DNA from: Warburgia ugandensis
Taxonomy: Eukaryota > Streptophyta > Magnoliopsida > Canellales > Canellaceae
NCBI GenBank assembly: GCA_035236585.1
Contig: CP141126.1
Span: 64,643,414-64,707,413, forward strand
Reading direction: 5' to 3'
DNA length: 64,000 nt
Shown here one piece after another: positions 11,606 through 24,784 of this stretch. The notes under the pieces are model-generated. The model was not told the origin of the DNA and searched no databases. It was given only the letters and a program-made list of their open reading frames with translations. Position 1 is the first letter of the stretch; every line of letters starts with the position of its first letter. Both the position numbers and the translations under genes were made by a program.

Positions 11606-14277
11606 TGTAATGCCTCCATTTTTGTAACCTTGAAATCCCATGTTCACTTTTTGAGATAAAGGTATTTTGGTCATTTCACTGTTCACCCTGATTAGACCCA
11701 GAAATTTGGTCCTTAGAATCATACCCTTAGGTGCGTCTTAGAAAAAGAAATCCAACAAGACCAGAGTCACCCAAAACGGAGTTAAAATGAGCAAGTTGTG
11801 GCCCTTTGAAGTTCAAAGGCAAAATTATAATTAAATTTAAAACGAATTGGCCTGAAAAATAGGGACCCGTTTTCATATGGGCACCCCCTTCTTCCCAAAC
11901 ATACTGCATCACTAACATTCTAGAATGTTGGTGTGCAGGGGGCAAACCACCGCCATTCTAGAGGTTTCTCCACTGCCATTCCATGGCGGTGGAAACCCCC
12001 CTCCAGAACCCTCCTTAAGCTCTATAAATAGAGCACTTGGACGCCTCCAATGGCAGCCCAAAACCCTGGGAAAAACCAATCTTGGAGTTGCAGGCAAGAG
12101 GAGAAACTGTGAAAAATACCCATCCACGAACCAAGTACGCCTTAAACAACTCCAAACCCATATCCCCCTCAGTCTTAGGTTGAATGTCCCTAAGTTTTTG
12201 CATGAGAAACCATGCAAAACGGGGCTCTAGGGAGCCACAACAGACCCAAGGCAGGTGCCTGGGGCATTCTGGTTCGACAGGGTCGAACCAGGACATCCCG
12301 AGGATGCCCAGGTCACCACAGAACCAAAATGCACCCAGTGCGTTAAAGGGAAATCGACGGGTGAATCCGTGGAAGCACCTGCAAATGAGAAAAGGGGCGA
12401 AGGCCCAGTGCGTCGACAGACGTGCCCTGTGGGGGACACGCCACTGAAGTGGGACGCGTTAATGTTCCAAGCGCCTGCCTCATGTGGGCCTGCGACCGTG
12501 ACGCCGCGTGTTCCGTGTAAGCAGAACCCACAGCCTGATGACGCCCGGGAGCATGCAACAGCACGTGTGGCTCGGTCGCTGCTCGACCAAGATGCAAGTG
12601 CGTCCCGGGAGCGGTGACGCAAGGCCCGTTTTGGGCCTTCTATGTATTCTTAACACTAAAATACCCATAACTTGAGTTCTAGGACTCCGATTAAGGCGTT
12701 GTGTCCGTATAGACGGCGTGGACACACCCAACCATAAAATACTTGATCAATCCCATATCTAAGGCTCGCATAACCCTTAAACCATGATAGTGGCGCAGGG
12801 CCACTAAACCTTTGCAAACCTGACTATACTAAGCCCCAGTTAGGGACCTTAGGAGGCCCTTAGGCATGGGAATGAACCCTTAATGCCTAAGTAGTGAGGT
12901 AAACTATTCTAGAACCTATAGAAATAGGCTAAGCTAACCTTTTTCCCCTAAACCATGTCCAGGAACGTACGAGGACTAGGGGACTGCTGTGATCAAACCA
13001 GGTAGGTGTCCTATTGCTACTAGACTTTTAAAAAGAACCGATGATGCTTTGAGAATGCATGTTTTGAGGCATGGTTGCTTTTCTAATGCATGTTTTAAGT
13101 TTTTAAGTTACATGTCCTGTCTTTATGCGTATATCATATAAACTTATGTTACATCCTTATGCACATGACTTATTTAGCATGAATTGATTTCATAAATGAA
13201 CTTAGCATGCATATGAAAGATACATTGTGCATATATTGCCAAGACATGTGTTACATGCACAGACATGTTTTGAGAAAGGATTCTTGTCTGCATGATACAT
13301 GCATAGACATGTTTTGAAAAAAAAAAAAAAAGGTTCTTGCCTGCTTGATAGTATATGATTTGGGCTTGTAAGCTCATGGGCGCTATGCTGAGAGGTTTCG
13401 GGTGGCCTCCCAGCCTCTGCCACTCTAGGTGGAAAGGGTACCACGCCGAAAAGGCTTGTCCTCACTTCGATTGCTATGGTAAACGAGGACTACCACTGGA
13501 GGTGTCACGGCACCCGTCAAAGTGTCATATGCCCCGTGGAGGCTATGACCAAGAGTCCCTAGGTACCCGAGGACCACACAGCACTAAGGTCATGGGCATA
13601 TTGTGCCCTATGTTTTTGAGGATTTACTTGCATGCATATGGCATGACATGAGTATGGTCAACCATAGATCCATGAGTTGGATTCAGTTGAGCATCTTATG
13701 CATATCATAGTATATGTTTATGATATCTATGTTACTTTTGACTTGGATTATGCGAATTCTTTAAGTCGCCAGTATTCTATTTATACAATGGCTTTTAATA
13801 TCGATATTGAACATGATTGTCCAAACATGCACATGGTTTAAAGAACATATGGTTTAAAACATAGCATGCATTGTAAAACTAGTAGTGATAGACTCCTACT
13901 GAGTATAGTGTATACTCACCCAATCCTTAATATCTTTCAGATACAAGTAAACACTTAAGGACAGGATACACCCATGACAGAGAACATCCAAATTAAGTAC
14001 AAGTAACAAGTAAGTAAACCCCTACCTTATCTTTTAGTGAATGTTACTTGATTGTAGTTTCTCTCTGTAGCTAGGGCTGTGACTAACACTTTCTTGAGAA
14101 TAGAGTTGATTTAAAACTATGTCATGGCTATATGATTTGGAAATGTGTTTTGACACTCGGGGTTTTATACGAAAGATGGCTTTCCAAAACAAAAGATTTT
14201 CATGCATTTCATATTTCTAAAGCAAGAGATCTCGCCTTTTTATGAAATTTGCATCATGTGAAACCCGTGTCGTCACA
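11606..14277 (+). repeat. 3' LTR of element B
   Basis: It starts TGTAATGCCTCC, ends GTCGTCACA, and aligns along its whole length to 4356-7034. It keeps the TATA box (12022-12030) and has a shortened segment near 12690 compared with 5445-5460. Open frames at 11912-12622 on both strands come from the CpG-rich block and are not genes. Confidence 0.93.
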
Positions 14278-14282
14278 CTAGT
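14278..14282. repeat. Target-site duplication CTAGT, right copy (element B)
   Basis: Pairs with 4351-4355. Confidence 0.93.
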
Positions 14283-14692
14283 ATATTTATGTTATGGAGG
14301 CATATGGTTGCCCATTGGACACTGTGCTAGGAGGGTATGGACTAATCATCCCCCTTCCAAAACATTATATATGTGAGGTGCCTGGCTGGGGAGGGTCGAA
14401 TTCAAGTTGATGACATCATGGGTAGGTCATGGCCATGCGTACCATGTTCCCCGTGAACACAGTGTAGGGAGTCTATCTGTCTAGGTATCAGTGTGGAAGC
14501 GGTAGACTTGATTGGGTTATGTTTGCAACATAGAGGGTCCATTAATTTCAAATTCATATGCATTAAGCATGATAGTGTAGGTGTGTGGCATCTTAGGATT
14601 TTAGGACTATAATGAGTACTCATGACCAACGATAGATGGCCAGATTTTGAGTGTTTCCACACTCGTTAGACCTCGAGGAGATTCTGACGGTA

Positions 14693-14912
<220 letters not shown>

Positions 14913-15281
14913 TATTGAGACACATCAATCATATTGAAGCAATATATGATTTAAATGCTTTTTGTTTATTAATTTTGATGATGGTTCACTATTCTGTTTG
15001 TATGGTTATATTTATGAGATGATGCATATTATGAGTCACGATGATCTTTCACATTTTTGAAAATACCTTGCAAATGTTAATCTTGAAACTGATAAATTGA
15101 ATGGGTTTGGCATTGCATTGATTTGTAAATCATGATTGAGATTTCAGAGCTCATTATATTACTCATTTTGTATCATATTCAATCAAACTGCATAACATGA
15201 AATTGTATGTCCCTTATTGGATTTAAAACTACATAAACTTATTTTTTTAACATAAAACTAACTACATAAGTGCAAGCTTGC

Positions 15282-15312
15282 TGAGACATTGTAAATTTTT
15301 TACAATGTCTCA
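15282..15312. other. Stem-loop in A1 LTR
   Basis: TGAGACATTGTAAA, three T's, then its exact reverse complement: a perfect 14-bp stem. Equivalent stem-loops lie in other LTRs at 24298, 40354, 53553 and 63330. Confidence 0.8.
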
Positions 15313-15775
15313 AGTCTAAAGAAATAGAATAGGAAAAAGGGATCAAAAGATGGTGATAAAGATTTAAAGAGAAGAACATGACAAGTACAATAATCAAGTT
15401 TGCAATATAGTTAAAATTTGATAAATTGATGTTAAGTGGACTTAATATGACTTTGCTTTATTTATACATGGGTATGTAAATGGGGTTATGGAGATGTGGC
15501 TGTGATTGGAGTGGTCTTGGGGATGTTGCTTTTAGTCCTAAACTTTTGGCACTACAAAAATGTTTCTTTTTATTTTAATGCCAACATACATAGATGTGGA
15601 TGTATTTTTAAAGGATTTAGAGTCTCCTTTATTTTATATATATATATATATATAGTGTTGATTAGGTTGTCACATTGCATGCATTAAATACAAGGGGTCC
15701 AAATTACAGGGGAGACTCTACTAAATTTTCGATAGGAATTTGGTATTCATTCCTCTAAAAATCCTTGTATTTTTA

Positions 15776-16470
15776 ATGAAGAGTAGGACTCCAATTTTGG
15801 GAAAAACAAAATGCATGGTGACTGTAGCAGTCTCGCATTTGATCTCCTTAAAAATCCATCATCTTTGGTGACTTTCTAGATGAAAAAACCCCATCTCAGG
15901 TGACCAACACCACTATTTTTCTTTGGATTTCAATTTTGGGGATTTTCGTGCAAGATCTAGGTTTTATAGTTGATCCAGCCATCCATTTCTTAATCCAAGC
16001 TTAGAAATAAGTAAACATATAGCTAATGAAGCTCAAATTGGATTGATTGTCAATCCAGGCCAAAAAATTGATCGAATAATCTCAGCCGTCAAATCAATCA
16101 ATGTATAAATAGTTTCTAGTAATGTATGATTGATGATCAAATGCTACCAGTTAGTTCATAAACCTTAGATTGGTAGAATATATCAAAATTTCAAATTCAA
16201 GAAGTGAATAGATCAGATAATCTAGGCCATCCGATCTATCACTGTTCAAATAGTGACCCACAGATGAAATCCTAGACCTTGAATTAACTAGTATATGACA
16301 GAAATTAAAAAATTTGGTTGGAAATTGATCAGATGATCTCGGGTATCCGATTGAATAATAAAGAAACAGGGGCCTAGCAATGTCTGATCGATGATCAGAT
16401 GCCACCATTATGTACCATGACCTTTAATAAGTGAAGATACTCTAAAAATATTAAGATCATACAGCTAATT
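15776..16470 (+). repeat. LTR-A fragment (middle part)
   Basis: Contains the LTR-A words GATCAGATGCCACCATTATG (16394) and several GATCAGAT/ATCCGAT motifs that also occur, reversed, at 26030-26480. It is a piece of another LTR joined to A1's truncated one, or a rearranged part of the same. Confidence 0.5.
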
Positions 16471-17765
16471 ATCAGAAAACTAATAGACTAATTGAGGAAC
16501 ATTGCTATGCTCATTGTTTAGTCAGTGATAAAAACTCTAATAACCATTCCATGTCTTGTTTAAGAGACTTAATCTTAAAGTACATGATGTTTAGCATGTT
16601 CACAATCTTAGGAATGTTTAGCATGTTGTTAGATCTTGTTCCTTTAATTTAAAATTAGTAGTTCATTTCTGTCAATGCACTTTCATTACTACCATTTACA
16701 TATTTTACATCATATTTGTGAGATTTCATAGCAAGGAAATACACTAGAATCATGTGTCCCATCCTATAGTCATATGCATGGTTCTAGAAGCACTTCCCTT
16801 AGATTTGTTGTTTAATGATGTCTCTTGAATTCATGGCATGGTGAATGACTAGATTGTTGCTTAGCTTTGCATAGTAGTCTCCATTAAATGGCTACATCAT
16901 TTAGGAAATTTCAAATTTTTGTGTTTAGGAAGTAATTAATTTAGGTAAGTTCAAATTTTAGAATGTTTTAATATTAGGAAAGTTTTATCCTTTCAAAAAG
17001 TGTGTTTTTAGGAAAGTTTCCAAGTTGGTTTATTTTGGCATTTTTACATGTCTTGAATTTAAGTTAAGTCCCTTTCTTAATTTTGGAAGAAAAAAAATGC
17101 ACATTATCTAGGCTAGGTTAGATAATTTAAGTAAGGACCACTCCTCTTGGCTACTCTCTTCTAAGCCTCCATTGTTCCCTCTTACTTATGTTATTTGATC
17201 GTTGCACTCTTAATTTGTAGGTTAATTAGTTCATTGCTCTTGTTCCTTGCTTCATTGCTTTGGTTTATGATTTTTTATTTAGACTAGTTATTGTTTAGAT
17301 TTCATGCATGAATGTATCGACAACTCCATGGGCAATAGTCATATGATTCATGCATTCCATTTTAGATTGTTGCATACATTCTTTCTCTTATCCCCATGCG
17401 CACCATACATGCATCATGTGCACTCCTTTAAGTTTTAATTGCATGTTTTATTTGTATTGTTAATCTATATTTAGAGGTTGCTCTTCATTTATAAGTTTAA
17501 TTGCATGCTGAGTTAGGTTTAGGTTTCATTGCTTAAAGTTGTTGCATCTTTAAAATAGTTTAGTTAGTTTCTAGGTCTAGTTTTAGGAAAGTTTAATTTA
17601 AAATATATATATACTTAGAAATTTTCTATTTTCATGCAAGTTTTATCTAATTTGCGATTGGTTTGTTTGCCACATATATCATGTCAATTTTTTTTCTTTA
17701 ACTACATTACATCGTCTTTTTTATCTCATTATTCTAATATCATTATGTTCTAGTTGGCAATAACG
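16471..17765. other. Unassigned AT-rich stretch
   Basis: No coding frame, terminal repeat or RNA gene recognised. It is T-rich on the plus strand with scattered ATGCATG words. It lies directly upstream of the Transposase_24-type pseudogene and could be its former 5' region. Confidence 0.4.
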
Positions 17766-20700
17766 ATGGAACAAGAACAACATCAAAATGAAGAATGTGG
17801 GCAAAATGAAGAACATGAAAAAGAGACTAACATAAGCACTACTCAAAAGACAAAGAGCTGAGGACAAATAATAATGGAAAAGTTAGTCAAGATAAAGTCG
17901 AAGGGAATTAAAGAAACTATCCAATACAATAGTAGGGGTCAGGTGAGAATGCAACCTCTTATAGCAATTTTCTTTGTTCCATGGAAAGAAGCATCGTTCC
18001 TATCACAATTGATGATTGGAGACTTGTACCATCCTCGACAAAAGGTTCAATATGGGAAATGGTGAATGTAGGTAAACATTAGTAATATGTATTATATAAT
18101 TTATAACATACATTATTTTCAAATATAGTAATTTGTTGTGCACTTTTGCAGACTACCTTTGATGTAGTTGGGCTGAAGAAGTGCATGCTATACAAGGAGC
18201 TAGTGAGCAATGGAGAAAATGGAAGATCTACCTTGCTAACAATTACATAGTTCCATAGTAAACGATCCATGGAGGTTGTACACAATGCTTGCTGGTGATT
18301 CCGACGTCATTGACCAAAACATGTGGAATGCATTTGTATAGAACTACACATCCGTTGAATTTGAGGTATGTACAAAAATGATGTTTCATTTAATTAATTA
18401 TATGTAACATTCAATTATTGCAATTGTTTACATTTGTGCAAATGTGCAGCCAAAGAGTGCAAGAGGAAGAAACGTGCATGAAACTAATATGCAGCACCAC
18501 CTATCCAGGTTGGGTTACACTAGTTTAAAAGAGTGTGAAGTAAGCATCTGTGACAATTTATTCCTTTCAAATTAATGCTATTACAGTTATATAAATTTTG
18601 TTCTATAACTATAGTGTCTTGCTTGACACTAAAAAAAAGCTTGGACTATGGAAACCATTAATCACTCTAACCTCTAGAAGATGGTGCATTCGGTGGGCCA
18701 TACTAGCCAAATGTTTTCAACAAAAACTACTCCACAAATTACTTCTAGCATTGTAAGTGGTTCCACATATCTATCAATTTTATACAATTAATTAGATGAC
18801 ATGACCATGTCTTTCTAATTAAATTTTACAAGACATTGTTACCCAAGAAAGCTCAAGTATTGGAACTCTAAGCAGTACTACTACCAATGTGGACAAACTA
18901 TATGGGCTATGAGCAATAAGGACCACCCTAGTCGAGTTAAGGGCATGGGGCGTACTATTATTCCTTCTAAATTCTTTGGTAAAGGTTTACCTACAATTAA
19001 AGATTAGGAGGTTTACAATGATTTGGGTGAGAAAATAAAAATGGATATATTTAAATAGTTGCTTGAAGGAGGTTTGATGATAGTTTCTCAATCCCTTACA
19101 CATAATTCTAGCAACCCTCCTGCACCTCCATCAAATGCTAGCTGTAATTGTCCAACTACAGAAGTTAATGAAGGACAATCAGCAACCCTTGACAAAGAAA
19201 TTCCAGCCAAGGAGGTATACATATAGACAAAACTAAATAATTTCATTGTCCTTCTGTAATAATTCTCTATATTAACCTTTTTATTGTATATCTGATTTGT
19301 AGGTGGGTCAATGCTTATTAGCCTTGGATTCCCATCAAACATCATGGTAGTTGGTTCATGCTATGAGCATGAATCAACCATTTTGCAGGGAATTAGTATG
19401 CCACCACATACAAAGTGGTGTCCATTACTATGGCTTTGGATGCTAATGCCATCCTACCATTTCCTTTAGAAATGGAAAATATTATAACCATTGGGCAAAC
19501 AGTTGTATATCACATTGCCTGGCTGGTGGCACTAGTCATTCCCACAGAGTTCACAGTATGTGTCTTATCCTACTACCTTCCTCATCAATAATTTTTAGCT
19601 AGAGACCTCAATTTAATTATTTATCAATTTATATGGTTAATCAGAAACAACATTTGCCATCAAAGTCGCTCATTGTTGCATTGCTAAAAAAATTAACATC
19701 TTTTACAACAGCCTTCTAAGGATTATGTAGAAGTCCCACCTGATGCTCCTTGATACCTAAGGTTAATCTATGGTCTCATTAACAAAGATATGGCAATCAA
19801 CCCCATATGAATCAAGGAGGAAGTACTTGCTAATGACATTGCTGAAGTATCACTTATGGTAGAAGACCTATTATGAGTTTACCTAAGGGATCAACGAGAG
19901 CACCCTCACAAATATGCTTATAAAATATTTGATAATTACATGTTATATTTTCATGGTATAGGTAATAATTATTTCTTTTATGCAACTTCTTGAATGATGC
20001 AACTAGCCTTTTTGAGGTTGAGGGTATACCTTATCAATTCCTTGACCCCTACATCATTTGCAGAGTGGCAAAGTAATGGCCGATAGAGAGGTGTGTTGAT
20101 GATATTTTATCAAGCTTCTTCCAGTGCTCTAAGGGACAAAGCTTAATGATTCCCTACAATAGTAGGCAAGTTTTAATTTTTCTTGTTTTCTTGCCAACTT
20201 ATTCTATACATAGGGATTGCCAAATTTAATTACTCATATGACTATCTATATAGGGCTCATTGGATGCTGCTCCTTTTGGATGTGCACAGTGGGTAGGTTT
20301 TCTTTTTGTATTCTTGTGGATAGCACATTTGTCTTGCCCTCGTAGAAATTATAAATAAGTAAGTTTTTATTCTTTCATGTATTATGTGTAGATAAATAAT
20401 TTTTTATTCATCTATAATGCATTTAAAATTTAAATTTGTATAGCATGGTTAAAATGGGCTAATCTGACTAAGACTGTATAACCACCGATACTCACTTGGA
20501 AAAATGTTAAGGTATAGAAAATAGTTAATTACTCTATTTTACCACTAATTAAACTTACAAAATTACAAATGATATTTGGAGATTCTTTTTTTTTTCTTGT
20601 TGCACAATTCCCTAAACAATAGATTGATTGGGAGTGTGAGTATTATGTGCTAAGATACACGAGGACCCTAATATTCAATGGTGTTGGTGTCTCACAATTA

Positions 20701-20935
20701 AGAAAGGTAAGATACTTTTTACTTTTCATAACATTATATTCTTCACAATTTATATGGATCTAGCTAAAAGAATGTGAACTAAATTAAATATGTTGTATTA
20801 CAAGATGCTATGCTTTTTGAGTGGGCAAACAAGAAGAGTTACTTCAAAATAAACCTCAACAAAATACGAAGCAAATGGGGTGAATATGTAATGAGTTTCA
20901 ATTAGACTCGTGGAGTAACTACATGAATGTGAAAG
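17766..20935 (+). pseudogene. Plant Transposase_24 (PF03004-type) plus Ulp1/C48-like pseudogene with introns
   Basis: The start MEQEQHQNEECGQNEE is at 17766. GIKETIQYNSRGQ follows at about 17903, then a GASEQWRKWKIYLANNYI-like block at about 18200-18250 and MQHHLSRLGYTSLKEC at 18489-18537, the hallmark HRLSRKGY-like block of PF03004. LPFPLEMENIITIGQTV (about 19457) matches the Gly-Gln block usual in the linked plant families. A Ulp1-like cysteine protease domain follows: SLMIPYNS near 20140, HWMLLLLDVHSG at 20258-20293 (catalytic His and Asp) and IDWECEYYVLRYTR at 20623-20664 (catalytic Cys codon 20635-20637). GT...AG introns of 80-170 bases separate blocks (for example 18365-18449). Such ORFs sit in CACTA or related plant transposons. 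Stops and small shifts make this a relic. Confidence 0.72.
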
Positions 20936-21650
20936 ACATAATAAATTATTTTTTCATTCACTTGTATGTGTTCTTTTAGTTTTCATTATTTTCTTTGGAA
21001 TATATGTATATATATATATATATATTTATTAAGCAATGAATGAGTGGAAACCTGGAGTGTGGGAGTAAATTAGTAAGTATGGATGAAGTGAATTTGGAGC
21101 TTGTAAATGAAGTGAATATGGGGGTTGGTTTTCATTATATTCATTAAATTAATAACTTTGACGGGATGATGAATGAGGGGAACTTAAAGTGTGAAAGTTG
21201 TATAGACTTTCAAATGAAGGGAATGTGGATGTTGTAGTGAATACATGTGTTGTGATCTCTTTTATGAATTCTTTTCAAGATAAATGTGATGGATAATGAG
21301 GAATTTGGATGTTTTGTACCTAATGGGGAAGTGAATGTGTGTTTGTTTTTCATGTGTATAAAGATGTAAGAAAATTGTATTAGTTGTTACATTGAATGTA
21401 GAAATATGTTTGTTTTTCATGGGTCTAAAGATGTAAGAAAATTGTATTAAGTGTTACATTGAATGTAGAAATACAATTAGTGATTGCAATGCGAACAATT
21501 TTTAAAAAGGGTCTTTTGAAGTCGTTTGCTAAACAACTTTAAAAGTTATCAATTTTTCAAAGTTAGCTAGAAAGAAGTCTTTTTTAACCAACTTCTATTA
21601 GTATACCGACTTTAAAAGCCTCGACACGGTATTGATAACTATTTTGTGCA
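20936..21650. other. Downstream flank of the transposase-like pseudogene
   Basis: No gene seen. A short (TA)n run lies at about 21005-21027. At 21520-21630 there are repeated, partly inverted words (AAGTCGTTTGCTAAACAACTT, AAGTCTTTTTTAACCAACTT, CCGACTTTAAAAGC) that resemble the subterminal repeats of CACTA elements. No terminal CACTA/TAGTG was found. Confidence 0.4.
21340..21473. repeat. 67-bp tandem repeat, two copies
   Basis: 21340-21406 and 21407-21473 are near-identical (both hold TGTTTGTTTTTCATG and AAGATGTAAGAAAATTGTAT). Confidence 0.92.
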
Positions 21651-22340
21651 TTAATTATTCTTGGTCTGATTTTTCATGAAAAACTTTAGACAAAGAATAA
21701 AAAGATGAACTAATTGTATAGAAATCTATGAATAAGCTAAAGTACAAAAGATAGCTTGAATAGTCAAAAAAATATGAATTCTCATCCTCATAAAGGAACT
21801 TTTCACAAATTTTATCAAAAATTTTCAATTTTTTAAATAAATTCAAAACAAATAACTAAGAAAAACTTTGTACACATCAAAATTGAAATAACCTACCCCC
21901 AAGATTAAAAGCATGAACAACAACAAAACTAAATAAACATAGAGGGTTAGAATGACATAAGATGCACTCTTAGGATAGTACATTGATATGATAATGTGGA
22001 CAAAGATGGAAAACATACACTGATGATGCAAAAAGCAAATCTCTGACACCTATACCTACTAATTTATGAAACCCTAACTAACTATGGAGCTTTTAAAAAA
22101 CTCATTCCATTTAAGAATTTCATAGTAATCTATGTGCATTTTTCACCCAAAAATATGTGGTAGTGATAGCAATATAGCATAGCATGATGGACCATTATGA
22201 GTTTAGTTTTTGTGGGAACAAGTTGAGTTGACTTGGCACATGAATTATCAAATTGGATAGTTGGGATGCCAACATCAAAAAGCAAAAAAAAATTCCTCCT
22301 CCTGTGCATCTCCCTAAACATTAGGGCTAATCTCACTCTG
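21651..22340. other. Unassigned stretch
   Basis: AT-rich, no recognisable coding motif on either strand. On the minus strand TTGGGGGTAGGTT (21891-21903) looks like a purine-rich tract of the kind found near LTR ends, but no LTR boundary can be shown. Confidence 0.3.
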
Positions 22341-23614
22341 CATTTCCCTGCGAGGAACTACCTCCATCCTAGTTCTGCTATCAGACTATCTATCCCCTAG
22401 TCACACAGGATAGTCTCTGGATATGTGCCCAACCTCATCGCAGATGTACCACTATAAAGGCAATCTCTATTGCTACTGCTGGTGTGTCCCCTATCTCAGC
22501 CTAGGACAATTCCTTCTAGAGTGGTACCTCCTACACTTCTGATAGAACCTCCTAGTCGAACCCTTGTCCTATTTAGTGGGCGATGCTGTGCATGGAGCCT
22601 CTGCACTTGTGTTGAGGAGAAAGGCCACTTTTCCTAATGAGGCATCTGAAACTACTACCATTCTGGTCATTCTCCTTCTCTACCCTACGCTATATAAGCT
22701 TTTACTCCGTAATAGCAGCAATCTCAACTGCCCTGGCCACTATAGTTAGCTATGTCAACAACACCTGATTCCTCAACATCAGACTCAGGCCATAAATGAA
22801 TTGATCCATGATCTAAGAGTTCATCATGCCTGAATCATGAACAAATCTCTTCAATTGAGTAAAATAGTTCCCATATTGCTGAACTTTGAGATTTCTCATT
22901 TTAAGTCCATAAATTTCATCTCTTTCACCTTTTGAACTTGAAGTGAGAAATACTGATCATTGAATACTTTCTTAAATTTGTCCCATGTAATCATACCTCC
23001 AAGGAAATAAGTCTTCTCAGTAGTCTACCACCAAAACTTAGCTTCTTCTATCAAAATATAAGTTGCAATCTATACCTGCTTATCTGTAGCCACTTCCATG
23101 GCCTTAAAGGCCTTCTCTACTTCCAAAATCCATCTTTCAACAACCTCAAATTCACCCTCACTAAAGAATGACGGCACCATCCACTGAAACCTTTTTAATA
23201 TCTTATATGTGGTACGATAACCCTCTCCCTAGCCAGTGCCAACACTGCTCAATATCGCTGTCATCGGTGCTTACTCGGATGTCTAAGCTAGTGTCCCGCA
23301 TGGTGCTAGGCTAGGGTCACTGTCAGTGTCTAGGCCAAAACCTATGCCACTACCAATGTTTGTGCCTCCTATTGCTGCTAAATAACCCTAGATCACCTAG
23401 GCCGGGATCTTTGCCACCTAGTTACTCTACACTGAAGACTCAACGGTGTAATGCCATGTGTAGTGGAGTAGACATCATCCTCCTAGAGGAGCCATCTATT
23501 CAAAGTCGACCCAAATAGGTGTTAGCTTCCTTTCCTTAGTTACCCTAAATGATGACACTTCCAACACTACTATGACATTTTAGACATGTTGGACTAGCTA
23601 TGAAAAGATTGACT
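22341..23614 (-). pseudogene. gag remnant of reverse element A2
   Basis: Reading the minus strand, gag text such as WDKFKKVFNDQYFS (about 22945-22990), KFMDLKMRNLKVQQYGNYF and LKRFVHDS is clear. Near 22400-22450 follows a zinc knuckle of form YICDEVGHISRDYP, in which the first and last Cys are Tyr, the same ligand loss as in A1. Stops are frequent. Gag lies next to the primer site at 23615, in the right order for a minus-strand element. Protease and everything after it is missing. Confidence 0.75.
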
Positions 23615-23628
23615 GGGCTCTAACACCA
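23615..23628 (-). other. Primer binding site of A2, degraded
   Basis: GGGCTCTAACACCA on the plus strand is the reverse complement of TGGTGTTAGAGCCC, two changes from the initiator-Met primer site. It sits three bases inside the LTR end. Confidence 0.75.
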
Positions 23629-24297
23629 GCTATGACACCTTTATACAAATTTTTCATGAAATCTTTTACAAATGTGGGACTCCAAGTTTTTTTCTAAAGT
23701 GAGTTTTGGAAATTAAATAGAAGAAAGCAACTTATATAAAGTACTTTTGAAAATACCAAGGGTCAGGGAGTTCCAGGATGTCTTTCCTAAGGAGCTTCAG
23801 GACTACCCCCATAGAGAACATTTTTATGAGAAGACTTCTAAAAATCTCGAGTGATATTTTTCTTTTCAAAAAAAATAATGACTTTCAGATAAATGAATGC
23901 TACATTTCTACCAAAAATTTGGCAGAGTCTCCTCTACTTTTCAGACTTACGCATTTGCAATGTGGTGTCCCTAATAAAAAAGTTTAAATTAAATAAATAA
24001 TAAAGGAGACTATGTCTTCATCCATTCACATGGATATTAAAATGTGTATAAAAATCAAGTTTTAACTAAAATGAAAGAAGAGTTCAAGACCAGGATCAAG
24101 CCTGTCACAACAACACAGCAATAATTTTCAATTTACATATCCACATGTTCATAAAACCAAAGTCATAATAAATCAAAGTATCATATCAGTTCACAAAATT
24201 ATCAACTATATTGTAAACATATTTAATATACCTTCTATGTCCTTCTCTTTGGGTCTTTAGCACAGTCTTCTGCTCCTTTGTCTTATTTCTTTGAACC

Positions 24298-24328
24298 TAA
24301 GACACTGTAAATAATTTACAATGTCTTA
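24298..24328. other. Stem-loop in A2 LTR
   Basis: TAAGACACTGTAAAT, one A, then its reverse complement with a single mismatch (15-bp stem). Same relative place as the stem-loop at 15282. Confidence 0.75.
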
Positions 24329-24716
24329 GTAAGCTTGCCCTTGTGTAGGTAATTTCATCATCAAAATATGAAGTTTCTACTATTTTAATCCAAAAGAAGT
24401 TACCAATTTCATGTTATGCAGTTCTGTAAAATGTGATGCATAAAGAGAAGTATAATAAAACTCTAAAATGTCAAATATACTTTGTAAATCAATGTTATAC
24501 CAAACCATTTTAGTTTATCAATTTAAATATCCATGCATGTTGTTTCAAAATAATCTTTGCAAGTTATTTTACAAGATATGAATAGTCACCACAACTCATT
24601 TCATGTATCATCTCATAAATGTACCCATCCAAACTAGATAATGAATCTTGTAAAAAATCAATAGATGAAAAGCATCTAAATCATGAAATGCTTAAATACA
24701 ATCAATGTATCTCAAT

Positions 24717-24718
<2 letters not shown>

Positions 24719-24782
<64 letters not shown>
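24719..24782. repeat. (GT)32 microsatellite
   Basis: 64 bases of pure GT on the plus strand, which is AC in the LTR's own orientation. Confidence 0.97.

Positions 24783-24784
<2 letters not shown>

Larger units (their letters stand above)
4356..14277 (+). mobile_element. Element B: Tekay-like Ty3/Gypsy chromovirus, full length but inactive
   Basis: This is a 9,922-bp element with two long LTRs (2,679 and 2,672 bp), TG...CA ends, 5-bp TSD, initiator-Met primer site and polypurine tract. Domain order is gag-protease-RT-RNase H-integrase-chromodomain, which is Ty3/Gypsy order. The C-terminal Group II chromodomain and the very long LTR point to the Tekay/Del clade. The LTRs differ by several percent by eye, with many CpG transitions and a short deletion in the 3' copy near 12690. 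Many internal stops and frameshifts make it non-autonomous today. It sits inside the LTR of A1. Confidence 0.93.

Noticed and set aside
15550..15561. CACTACAAAAAT, like a CACTA transposon end upstream of the transposase-like pseudogene
   Set aside because: It lies inside LTR text that aligns across this point with the reverse A2 LTR; no matching inverted end or 3-bp TSD was found.
22564..22749. Forward frame starting MSYLVGDAVHG
   Set aside because: It is the opposite strand of the A2 gag remnant.
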